Source: Saururus chinensis (Eukaryota; Streptophyta; Magnoliopsida; Piperales; Saururaceae). From it: a stretch of DNA of 64,000 nucleotides. The notes under the pieces were generated by a model, which was given only the letters and a program-made list of their open reading frames with translations, did not search any database and was not told the DNA's origin. The stretch covers positions 20,516,501-20,580,500 of the forward strand of contig CP141146.1 of the NCBI GenBank assembly GCA_035235625.1, read 5' to 3'. The translations under genes and the position numbers were made by a program. Positions 1-12,600 of the stretch are shown in pieces. The first letter of the stretch is position 1, and the number at the start of each line of letters is the position of its first letter.

Positions 1-528
1 ACACTAACAGGAGTCACTGCTGCTCCTACGTATTTTCATTCTGACAAAATTCACCTTTATTACTTCTCAAGGAATGCAATTTTATTTAGTAGATTATCCA
101 TTTTGAGTAGTGTACATGAAAACTATAGATCTTACTCTTATATCAGGGTGTGAGCTGATAAAGAGTGAGGACAGCCAAAGTCTGACCTATGTTTTTACAT
201 AACATTGATGCCACCATAAAACAGACTTCGTCCATAATCCACACCGCAAGGCCTTGTATACAAAACCAAAACAATCCTTCATGCATGGCCTGTGTAGATT
301 TCCAACCCAAATCAAATGCAACTTTCCCAATCAGGCCCGACACAAGAAGTCAGGTTGGTTGTAGACTGTTTGAGTACAATAATAACTAGATGGAAAGCCA
401 AGTTGATTTTTGGTCCAGGCTGTTAACACCCTATCCACATCCAGATGTGTTCTGTCTTCCCTCTTGATTATCAGCTTTAATATTGGGACCACTTATATAT
501 ATATACAAATATATATTTATTTATTTAC

Positions 529-620
529 CTCGCAATGCGCTGTGAAAGACGATAAAATGGTAAGCTCTGAATAAAAACAATGCCAGGTCCTGTTAATGCT
601 GCAGTAACTTGATTGTCACC
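529..620 (-). CDS. AIM24: AIM24 exon 9 (92 nt)
   Basis: Reads [20 protein letters not shown], then [10 protein letters not shown] plus AG of an Arg codon. The acceptor is cttgcag and the donor gtaaat starts at 528. The following exon should begin in phase 2 and lies left of position 1, since no fitting continuation is seen in 1-528. Confidence 0.95.
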
Positions 621-3600
621 CTGCAAGATAATAATTCAAATATCTATCAAGCTCGTTGGAAATTCAATCCATATAACAGCCCAATATAACCCTTTCATAT
701 AATGAGATCTTTAAATTGCTCACCATTTAGCTAGCTTCTTTCATTCATCAACATGAATAACTGAAAGGCATTTTTTTAGGTATACGGAAAGCTTTTTACT
801 TGTGGTAACCTCAGAATATTAATAATGGCCTCATGAAAATAGAATGCTACATCTGTCATAAATTAATAGCTCCATTTGGAAAATGTTTGTTCCATATTAA
901 TAGCTCCATTTTGTTCAATTTAAGTAGTTGGGTATATCATAGGATTATTTTTCCTTCTCTTAGATGTAGGTTTCACCGTTCAATAAAAACTACTAATTTC
1001 CAAATGTAGCTATTAATATAGGACAGACGGAGCATTTATTTATCCCCTTGAAGCACTTCATAACTTTGGAGATATCAATGCTGCTAAGAGCAGGTTATAT
1101 ATGTAGTTTTCTATTTATGTTCACCAGTGTACTTAACAAGAGCCGTGGCTTAAGATCAATCAGTAAATATCCAGTGCCCATTTGTGTGCAATGCTGAATG
1201 GATCCATTATAACAAGATTTGGATGTTTAGGTTTAAGTACAAGCTAGAGGTTGAAAGTAGGCTGAATGTAGATGGAGCTTCGTCAGGTGTTTTTTGTTGG
1301 GTCGAGATCGTATCTGCCAGCAATCATATTGACAAGCTTATTTTTGCATTTGCACATCACTATGGTACAGGTTCTAATAATGTTGCTAAGGTTCGGGCTC
1401 TCTTGGATGTTTTATGATATCCAAGGGAGTACTGACTTTAGCCAATTGCAGTTCAGTCGAATTCCATTTGCCTCCCCCTGCTTTAGAAGGTCCACCCCCA
1501 AAATGCTGACATCATCCATTTGAAGCGGTTATTTTCTCTCCCTTTCTCTCCCAGATTACCCACCCCACTCACTAGTCCACCCACCCCACAATACTCTACA
1601 CCTGCCTCTTCTAACCTGAAACCATTCTTCACCAAACTCCTCACCGGTGGCTGCCGATTACCACACCAGAATTCATGCCAGTTTTTGCCGTTGACAAGCT
1701 AAAAAGTTGCACTCCTCTTCCTCTTTTTCCTCCTCTTCTTCTCTCTTCCTCCTCGAGTTCTTTTTTCCTCTTTTGAGTAACCCTTTCTTGCCAGAGTTTT
1801 ACTGGCGCCTTTGCCACTGTCAAGTGCTTCTGAGAATACGAAGTCCCTGGAGGTATTGTTCCAATGGTTGACCACCATTTGTGTAATAAAGAACTGACGG
1901 TGGTCGGGCACTGCCATGGTACTTGGACCGTAGTTTCTTGAGATACTGCGGCGGCGGCTGGCCACCATTTGTTTAATAAAGATTTAACGACACTGCTGTC
2001 TGTAAGTACGTGAAGACAAAGATACTAAATTCTGTATTTGGACTACTCTCCTATGTATACCTATATATAGGCACCCCCTATGAATGCATGAGATAGACTA
2101 TGATTTTGTTAGTTAAACTTTGTGTGTCTACTGTGTGTAGCCTTTGCTGATGCTGATGCCAAACACCCTCCGGTGCTGATGCCAAAGGTTTGCTGCCAGT
2201 GCTGATTCCAGTAGCGCCACAGTCAATTTTACAGCCAAGAAAAGGCTGTGAGATTTGGAAACACAGGACACAATTTTCTAAATATTATTCTGAGCCACCA
2301 ACCAAGAAGTGAGATCTTGTCTTAGCGATGGCAAGCCATGACAGAGAATTAACTATTTCTTATCTTGGATGCTTTTAACGTGTAACCCTCTCACAAAGAA
2401 ATCAAGAAATGATGATTCATGATCATCATGAGATTCCTTTCAAATCTTGTCTAGGATTTTATCATGAGTGCATGGTTGTGAAAAAAAAAAATACTTGTAT
2501 AATCATCTTCCCACTGCCCCCACACTCCACAAAGAAAAAATTAATACATCTTCGCTTCAAACACATGCAATACGTCACCGACAAAATAAGATGACTAAAG
2601 TAAATGAATGATCAATTGTCAAAACGAAAGCAGAACAGAGATAAAGGACAATCAATTGTAAGGACCACTTAAACTCACCCCAAATGTAACTCTCCTTACA
2701 GGCCCGGAATATTTGACCTGAAAATCAACTGTGTTTGTCATGGCAACTATACAGGCAGCATCAACAATCATCACTTCTCCAGCTTCAAGATTTTTCTGTA
2801 CAACTAAACATGAGGAAAAAGTATTTCAACGTCATTTACAAATGCTTCAATTTCAGTATTGTTGCCTCAATTTCAAGAAATCCAAACATAACAAAGTTTA
2901 TTTCCACTGAAATCTAAAAATCAGAAGATATTCTTTGGATGATTATTTACAGTCAGATTTTTTACCTTAATCTCTCAGTCTTGTAATGTCAAGGAAGCAC
3001 TATTATAGGAGTGATAAGACTCAAACCTGACCCATTCAGAACAATAACAAGGCATTCACCAACAGATTGAGCATATTTTGTCTTATTTATCGTTTTATCT
3101 ATATATGTCTACCAACCATCATATTGTCTTAGCAGTTACTGTATTTATGCTTTCACTGCCTTCTTACCCTTTTATGACCAACGTACCATATTGTCTTTAA
3201 TTTATGTTAAATGACAAGAATTACTTAAAACAATAATGGATGAGTAAACTGTAAAATTTATGGGGTATTACACTTTGCCTTACATTAAACCAGGTGTGTA
3301 TTGATAGATTAAGTGAAAAACTAGGGTACTTAGAGAGGAAGAAGAAGCCCTAGGATACTTGTCTTTACATTTAAAAAGAAGAGAAAGAAGAAGTCTTTTA
3401 ATCAGGCTCTATTGCAAAAGACCTAAATACCCTCACTTAAGTGAATATAAGTGACAGAACTAACCCTCATACATAGAATACTACTAAAGACAGAAATACA
3501 TAAGGGAGCAAATATACTATAACATGTATAACATAAAAGGTTGCCTACTCATTAGTGATAAGCCTGCAGTTTACAATTAGCTTCAGAATAAACTCAACAA

Positions 3601-6600
3601 TACATTTTGCATCTATCTACATTTATACTTCTTATCAAACTTAATATAGTCTTTTATGTTAGTTTTGATGTTTTATGGTGTCATACATTTCTAATTTCAT
3701 AAGTCTTTAAAAGCAAAAGATTTGCAAGATTACGACTGACATTCCCAATCTCCTTTAGAACTGTACAAGATCTCTTTCTTCAGGACAATCGAAATGTGAC
3801 CGAGCAACAAGATTAACAACCTTGTTGCAAATAATAAGATTTTCTGTAATTTAATGCTTTCCCTCTTTAATTCATCCAGCTTTCCCTCAACTTGCTCCTC
3901 CCTCCTTCGGTCTCTTTCCTCTTCTTAGTTTACTCTCCAACTTCCTCTCCTGTTTCCCCCCTTCTCCTTTTTCATCTTTCATTTGCATCCTATTTCCGGT
4001 ACTCTCATTCTCCTTTTCCCCCTTTGTCCCCTTCTTAGTTTACTTCTCCAACTTCCTCTTCTGTTTCTCGAGACCCTCTTTTCATCTTCCTTATGCAATC
4101 CTCCTTCCATTTCTATAGTGTGATGTTATCTTCTATGGCTACTACACTTCACCTTCATCATCCAGTATTTTCCCTCTTATACACCCAGTTCTACCATATG
4201 TATCCTAGTAGTTCAACCAAAGCGAACTCAACTTGCACCTGAATTTTATCAAGCGTGCTAAAAGTTACTGCTAAACTCTTAATCCACTCATCATCAACCA
4301 AACCATTCACTACAGAGAACCTAGAGATCACTCCATCTAAGAGCTTATTGTAATCATGTTCCCAATTAAATAAAAGAATAACCCACAACTTCATGCTTCT
4401 TTCTCCAGCAACTCTTATGTTCACTTTCAATTCCAATTTCCTCTCCCCCCTCCCCCCCACCACTACAAATGCACAACAAAAAGGACAAGAAATTCCTAAA
4501 ATCCTCCCTAAACCAATAAATAAAGATGCATCACTGTTTCCCAGTAGACACATTTAAAGAAATACATCTTGATAATCAGAACGGAACTTGTTGGCAAATG
4601 TATGGTAAACATTCTAAAACTCATAGGAAATGTTTCCAAAATTTATAGGAAAGTTCATGAAACATAGGAAATTGATGTAGAACAGAACTCTACAGCGAAG
4701 TATGGGAGAAGATAATTTACGGAGGTGGGTTAGAAGAGGGAAATAAGAGGAGAAAAGGGGTAAAGGATAGAGCAGGGTATAATTTTCTCTTAAATCATCA
4801 CCAGAGAGAAATGCCTGAATCGGCACCGCACAGCAAACAGACAACCGGAATCACCACCAGGGCCTGTTGGAATCGACACCAATGGAAAATCCCTTTCAAA
4901 TGAGAAGACACAGAATTTTTTCTATAACTTTCATTAATTTAATGGAGGACTTTTTATAAGGCTAGACTTTAATTGGAAACAAAGTACCGAGCAAGACTCT
5001 TCAAACTTAGGAAACGAAATCAAATAAAATATCTATTCTCCATAAATAAATTTACGTTAATAAAGTAATCTCTAAATAAAATTCATGATTAAAATAAAAC
5101 TCCTAAATCTAAACATAGAAAAATCTTTTCAGCTGGGCCTCACTATGGCTCCGCATCATTCTTGTAGGGTGGGAGATACTCAACCCCGTTGAGTATTGGT
5201 TTGGATGGGGCAGATAAACTCAGACTTCTTCTATCAGATGTGTGGTTTTACGCAGGAAGATATCTCATTAAAAAAAATCCAATTGGCCCATTATATCTCC
5301 AGAAAAAGCAGCTGGAATCATAATTTTTTTAACAAAAAGGTCTGCAATGCCCGGTTTTGTCTAGAAGAAAAGTGTTCCAGGCCTCCAGCAGAATTAAGTG
5401 GATTGGGCAGTCATTGCAAATGTACACAGTGCTGCGAACTGGACTGAAAATGAAGGAATGGAGGAACGGATGGACAGAGAGAGTGGCATCGGCACTAGAC
5501 AGCGAAGATTGGCGATGGGACAGCAGAAACTTGGTCGAAGGCGCTGTAACCTTCTTCCAGGTAGCAGTTCAGCTGGAGGCAGAGGCACCTGAAGCGGCAT
5601 CGACATGTCCGTCGCTGTTATGAATCCTCCATAGGATAGTTTCCTTTTATGTTTTCCTTTGATTATTATGCAGGTTGTTACTTGATTTGCATTCATTAGG
5701 AAAGTTATATTACGAAGGCAGCCCATAAGGCCTTAATTAGGCTTTTGATTGTGCTAAGTAAGGAAAGAGGAGAATTATGTAAGAGGACTCTGTCTCCTAA
5801 GGATGAGTAATGGAGAACACAATATTCTTCTTCTCTTCACTCCCCTCTCATGTCTGTTCCCTCAGCCCCCTTCTTCCTCTTCAATCTGGTATCAACTGAA
5901 CCAGAGAGAAGACCCCATTTCCCTCTTCATCCCAACTTCCCATAAAATCCTAAGATTTGCAACAGTCGCCTCGTCCCTGCCAGTGGGGGCGAGACAAGGG
6001 TCCAGGTCGCTGAGCTTGATAGGGACAGGAAAAGCGCGACTTTGGATGCCATCACTAAAGCCATAGCCAGAGACAACAGTGACAACCATGTGCTTGGCAC
6101 TGGTTGCCAGCTTCTGATTGGGGGGCGCGAGGTTTGACACCAGGGGAATAGGATCTGGCTGTGTGTATCTGCCTTGGCCATTGGAACGATGGGCAGTATG
6201 TTCAGAATGACTTCTGCCGGTGTTGACTTTTTGCTTCCTTCGGATGTGTTGGCATGGGATCTTTTTCTGCAAGACCAACTCTGGCAGCAGCTGGGGAGAC
6301 AGGCAGCACATTGTCAAAGACATCAGGCTTTGATTCGTCACAGATGATTGGCGATATTTCAGCAGACAGAAGCAGCGGCATGTCACCAGTATCTGTTTCC
6401 TGTGCTGTAGAGGATTGCTGTCAATCTTCTACAGCAGTTGCTTGTTTTTTGGTCAGCAATTATCCGTTGTAAGGGTTATGCAATGTGTCTACAGTGGAAA
6501 ATACAAGCATCACCATGGTATGAAATCCTCACAATTATCTCCTCGTAGATGTTATCCATCACCATGGCTATTGATTTTGCATGGGCCACCAAATCGATAT

Positions 6601-9600
6601 AGAACAGAATTCTACAGCAAAGGATATGGGAGAAGATAACTTATGGAGGCAGGTAAGAATAGGGAAATAAGAGGATAAAATGGTAAAGGATAGAGCAGGG
6701 AATAATTTTCTCTGGAATCATCACTAGAGAACAATGACAGAACCGGCACCGGATGGCAGACAGACAACCAGAATCACCACCAGGGCCTGTTGGAATAGAC
6801 ACCAATGGAAAAACTCTTTCAACAGAGAACATACAGATTTTTTTCTGAAATCATAACAGAATAAATTTCATTACTTAATTGAGGCCTTTCTATAAGGCTA
6901 GGCTTTAATTGGAAACAAAGTACCAAGCAAGACTCTTCTAACTTAGGTAAAGAAATCTAACCTGAATAATCAAATAAAATACCTATTCTCTATATATAAA
7001 GTTATTATTATAAAGTAATATCTAAATAAAACTCTTGATTAAAATAAAACTCCTAAATATAAACATATAAAATCTTTTCAGCTGGGCCCCACTGTGGCTC
7101 CACATCAAAATGCATCTGAAACTTAAAGGATATTTTTATGATATTCATTGGAACCTTTAACGAAAGAGTTGAGAAACAATTTTGACACTCATAAGAAACA
7201 CTTTTAAAACATTAAAAAACACATGCTTGATTCCAAAAGATATAAAACTTGTAGAATACTTGTATAACGTTTAAGCAAAAATATATGTTAAACTTTGCAG
7301 TGAGACTTTCTTATTAAATCTAGCAGAATTATTTCACTGGATGCAAATAGTATCATTAAACACAAAATTCTAATTGGCAATTAATCTTCTTAGACACTAA
7401 CAAATTCATAATAATATAAGAATTGTATTTTCCTTTGGATTCTATATAAACAAGTTTGCCTAAGTATGAGAATCAAAGATCATTTGAGACTATTCCATTT
7501 ATTCAATTATACAACTTTTTCTTCTAATGTTAACATCCGCATCTGAAGATTTAATTCCCTTTATGTTTCTCATCAATTTTCAATATGTTTCTTTGAAGTA
7601 AAAATATGTATCTTAAGCATGTCTATTATGCTTCCCATGCACTTCTTGTTTGAAATGTTTCCCATTTCTGCTTCTGTATTTAATTAGCTTATGTGCTTCA
7701 TCTGGTAACTACGGACAAAATCCCAATTTCGTTCAGCATTGTTTTATAAATAATTATTTAAACCACAACTAAATTATTTACTCTTTTTTATGACAGAATT
7801 TCACAATTGTCAATTGCGATTATTGCTTCTTTCTCTTTTCCTAAGCCAGTTACTGTAATTTTCAATTACAACTGTTTCCTTAGTAGTTTTTTGTCAACTG
7901 GCTAGAGAATACACTCCTCAAATTAGAATAAAAAATCATATGCCTAAAGAACAGCAAATGACAAGACACGAAGATGTTGATGTGTCCTAAAAACTATTGG
8001 AGAAGAAAGCGAACTCATATAAGATGTATGACACCAACAGGAAGAAAGCTAAAGCATGTAGTACACGTGCACACCTCTCACATATCAAGTAAATGCTAAA
8101 TTGATTTACAAATAATGGAAGAGGGAGAGAATCAACAACCAGATCCGCCAGCAATTACAAAAGCGAGTCCTTGCCCAGACAACTTTTGCCTCAAAACCCC
8201 CTATTTTCATATTCATTAACCGGCAAGAAAAAAAAAATTGATCAACATATGCACATTGCAATCTGACAGACATTCACAGACAACATGGTTAGTACCACAC
8301 CTCTGCAGTAGTCATTGCATTCCGTCCACCTCTCTGGTCCATAGTGTTGGTCACTGCAACATCACCCATGGAGCAAAGAAAAGCATCTGGCTACGGTAAG
8401 CAAATTGCAAAGTTAAACAACTTCCACAAATAAGAACTTTTCATGTAGAATAAAACATTAAGCCATCTTTCTCATGTTTCTATTTTTAGCTCAAAATGAA
8501 AGTAAACTAGTGGAAAGCAGAAAAAACAAAAAGGACAAAAATACAACTCAATCAGGTGACAGACAATTTTTTACTAGGTGAAAATCATGACCAACAACGT
8601 GTACACCACCAACCTGGCATAGAAGCTCGCCACCAAAGGTTGCCAGATCAATCTATCAAATGAAAGCCGAATAACCAGAATCAGGAACACAAAGATATGC
8701 AATGGAAAATACCAACTAATAACTCAAATAACCAGTTTATACTGCAATAACATTCTAAAAATTCTAATTAATGGTGACAGGTGGTAGTCCGATGGAGAGA
8801 GATGCAAGAGGCTGGAGAGGACCTTCCCTAAGAAAAGAGTTGTAGTCTTGTGGAGAACGGGAGAAGCCCAATAAGTTTCCTCACAAGATAATCAGGTCCA
8901 GACCTGTTTTATCCCCCAGTACAATTTACATAGGACCTTTGGGACCCCCTCAAGTTTGGTGCAGGGCCAACAAAATGCATTTTACATGCAATACAATAAC
9001 CATTTTTGAGAGCGAAATAAAATATGATCCAAACAACTGTTACCAAACACCCTATAAGCTTTCAGAACATTTGACTTTGAATATATAAAGGACAACGACA
9101 TACTGGAATTATCCTTGCAAGAGAAGGTGCAGCAATTCCAACAAACCCATCATCTGGTCCAGGATTAAAAATGACTATGCTAGTCATACTCCTGCCAAAA
9201 AGCCACTGCCATAGACCTCCTTCATTTTCAGGGGCATAAACACTTTCCATCTGAACTGAGCCAGACATGTAGCACATGGAACCTACATATCAATAAAAAT
9301 CTGTATAAATTATTCAAATCCCTAACAGTAAAAAACAAGTGCATTCTTCTGGTGATCTTAATAACTAAAGCAATAATAGAAAGGATACAAATAGAAACAC
9401 ACAACTAGAAGAATGAAATCCTCATACTAAATTTTGAGCAAAATAATTATTTAAAAAATTTAGCATGTCAAGACAGTCTACTACAGTGCATAGGCATCAC
9501 ATGAAAAGATCAGCATTTTCCTATACAATACAAATGGGTAAATGTAGTTGAATATAGCTATTTAAGTAAAGAATCAATGCTCTGAAGTCAGTTCCCACTT

Positions 9601-12600
9601 CCTCCTATCACTGTACAAATACCATAGTGTATTCGACGGAGAAGCTCAAAAGAGAACCCCCCCTGTCTAGGGAATACTGTAGCCAACGGTAGACACAAAA
9701 AGGGGGACCAAAGCCAGAGCTCAAGCTGAGAGATGAGTTCTGGAGAAATAATCTTTATTCAACCCAAAACTGAGAATTACATATGCTTTGAAGGCCTCAT
9801 ATAGTAAAGCCTAAACATAGACCTAAAGACTATAATGCCCAATAATTACAGACAATATCAACCTAATGATTACAATTAAAAGACTTAAATAACCTTAAAT
9901 GGTTCCTTATTCTGCATCATTATCCCCAACCGACAAGGACTCTCCTCTGAAAAGTCAAAGATGACGTACTACCAGGAGAAGGTCTTGAGCAATACAGTTA
10001 TCACTATCAGGTTGCCAGTCCACCAGACAAGTTATCATTAGCATTTGGGGGGGGATGGGGGTAGCCATAGTATGGGGGGTGAAATGTGTCAGGCAGAGGT
10101 GGAGGAGGTGGCCACAGATCAATCCCTATGGGAGCAGGAGGAGGCAGACATGGAGATAGCGAAATCTGTAATGGAGAGTTTGTAGGAACAAGGGATAGTA
10201 GGCCTTGTTGGCACCATGGAGTAAAGAATCCTTGAGAAGCACTATACCCTACGCCTAAACGCCACTAAGAACTTCAGTGATAAAGGAGGTCTCTCCAAGA
10301 TCTGGAACTTTAACATATCACAAATTATTTTTGGCGAGATCTCAGCGAGATATGCCAAGATATCGGCAACATTTGGAAATTGTCTCAAACAAGATTGTTT
10401 TCATGGCATATTTTCTCAGACCCTTATCAAGAAATGAGCAAGATCTAGCCAATATTGCAAACCATGGTTGACATATTAAATTATGTAAAATAATTATTAG
10501 TTCCCGAGGTGAGTTTTTAAGGAAAGATCCTGCCAAAAATTGAATAAAACTTAGGAAATTGTAATGATTTTAAGTCAAAAATTTTAACATTCAATTTTCA
10601 AATGTTCTCAAAACTTGGGACAAAAGTTGAGATTCTCATATGTTCAGGTAAATTATTTTGAGAAATAATTATGTATTTAAAGATGCTAAGGTTCCATTAC
10701 CACAACAATTGAACATTAAAAGCTACAACCATATATCATCTAGTCCTGGAGCTTCAAAACTGCATTGTCCAGGTAAAAGTACATTATATTCGGTAGTATA
10801 TTTAGTAAAAGCATCAGAACATACCCGGCTTTGCAGTAACTTTTTCTTGTTGCTTTAACATAATCTGGTCCATAAATAACAATAAAAATAATTCAACAAA
10901 ATTGCAAGAGATGGCACGAAGTAAAATTCCCAGATCAGAAGCAGGTGACAAAATAATTACCTGAACTATTTGAGCCTCACCACCCAATATTTGAAAAGGT
11001 ATCACAGCAGCCTGTTGACTCTGTTCACATAATGAACTCATCAGCATGAAAATAATAGATATATAACCAGTACATATCTGTTCTAATCTTAATGATATTC
11101 AGCAATAAATCATGTTTGTCATCATTCAAAATTTATTCACTGCTTAGGCAATTTACAAAATTTCCAAACCTGGGTTCTAGTAAACTTACAAGATTTAGAC
11201 TTCTAGAGTGTGAACATCATCTATAGCAGGCATACAAAATTCTAATATCTAAATTACCAGTTGGGTAACTGAACTCCATACAGTTCATCATATGGCATAG
11301 TCCATAGAGAAACTTTACATGAAAACCTATAATATGTAGTCATTCCACTTAAATACATCCTATTACTAGTATTAACATCACATATGGCCAATGCTTTTCA
11401 CTGTTACGAGCATACAACTACATCTGCTAACAAGCCCTTAGCAGCCTTCAGCTACTTGGTGTGGAGTTTCACAACCATTTCTAACATATCCCGCCTTTAA
11501 GATCCACTTTAAAAACCACAAAGGGAAGAATAGGTTAAGGCAGTGATCAGGCAAATGATGAGATCAGAAGCAGATGCTAATGAGAGTCCTTAAAAACGTA
11601 CATTCTTAGCTCCAATAAAAATATTAGGCAACTCAGCAGCCCCAAGGCATCCTTTTTAAACTATATAAAAATCTCATAGAGTTTTAATTGGAGTTCTCGC
11701 AGAATATCATCCAGTCATAAATAACTACTGCAATGTTCCAGACATACTAAATCTTATCCACTGTCACTTCAAAAAATTCCAATGTGACAAGGGTTTCAAA
11801 AGCAAACTAAAGATAAAACAAGGTCACCAATTGTAATATGTGATCATAATCTGTAAGTAATCATAAAAATCTCCATCCATTTGGTGATGAAGACAAATAT
11901 AAAAAAGAAAGCAGAGATATTTCATTTTATAACCTTTTCCTTCTTTAAGGAGTAAATTGACAATTTTATTTCTCGGGTAAATCATCTGCTATCTATAATA
12001 CTGGAATGGACCAATAACCCAATTTTCAGCTGCGTGATTATTTGTCAGGTCTGCATCACAGTTCCATCGTTTCCTAAAAAAACACTTACTGCTGAAAAAT
12101 TGGATTCATATTCATCGCATATTAGATGTTTAACCTCTTTCATATTACTTTTCCTGAGCTCAGGCAGTCAAGGAAAAAATCAAGAATGCAGCAACCAAAC
12201 ATCACCAACAAATGCAATCCACAACCCAACCACAGTCCACCATAATCTCCTCAGCTAATAGGTATTCTGACCACAATCACCGTAAGCCAAACAAGACAAA
12301 GGTTCCATGTGCTAATAGGCATTCACAATAAAGTATATTCTCATGCATGATCATGGGCCCATGATTCTATGTGTTAAAAAATGTAACTTGCGCTGTTCCT
12401 TTCATTGATCTAAGGGTCTATATATACAAGAAAAATGATACAATAAAGTCAAACCAATCTCACGTATTTCACATGAGCTCCATAAGTCAAGCAAAAGCAA
12501 AATAGTAAAATGGTTGTTGTCACAGTGAGATGGTCATTGGTATAATGGAAAATGCAGACTTCATCAAGATCACCATGGAGAAAGGCGACAATGAACACTT

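Larger units (their letters stand above)
4673..7107. mobile_element. Short LTR retrotransposon (non-autonomous), 2.4 kb
   Basis: Two direct repeats bound the element. The left LTR starts TGATGTAG and both LTRs end CATCA; the right copy starts CGATATAG. The flanks share AAAT (4669-4672 and 7108-7111), a possible target duplication. The internal 1.4 kb has no recognisable gag or pol. It contains TGGTATCAACTGAACC near 5888, which looks like a Met-tRNA primer site displaced from the LTR edge, so part of another element may be nested inside. Orientation is undecided. Confidence 0.6.
2804..8139 (-). other. AIM24 intron 7
   Basis: 5,336 bp intron. Nearly half is the LTR element at 4673-7107. The rest (2804-4672 and 7108-8139) is AT-rich; no gene was recognised in it. 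Confidence 0.85.

Noticed and set aside
1-528. Possible AIM24 last exon at 1-30 (minus strand, reading AVTPVSV)
   Set aside because: The expected phase-2 join needs an AG directly before one base plus GCA. The sequence has GC there, and the available acceptors lead to a quick stop. More likely the exon lies outside the window.
5892-6386. 164-codon minus-strand open frame inside the 2.4 kb LTR element
   Set aside because: No recognisable domain, cysteine/proline-scattered composition, and it overlaps retroelement internal sequence. Not called as a gene.
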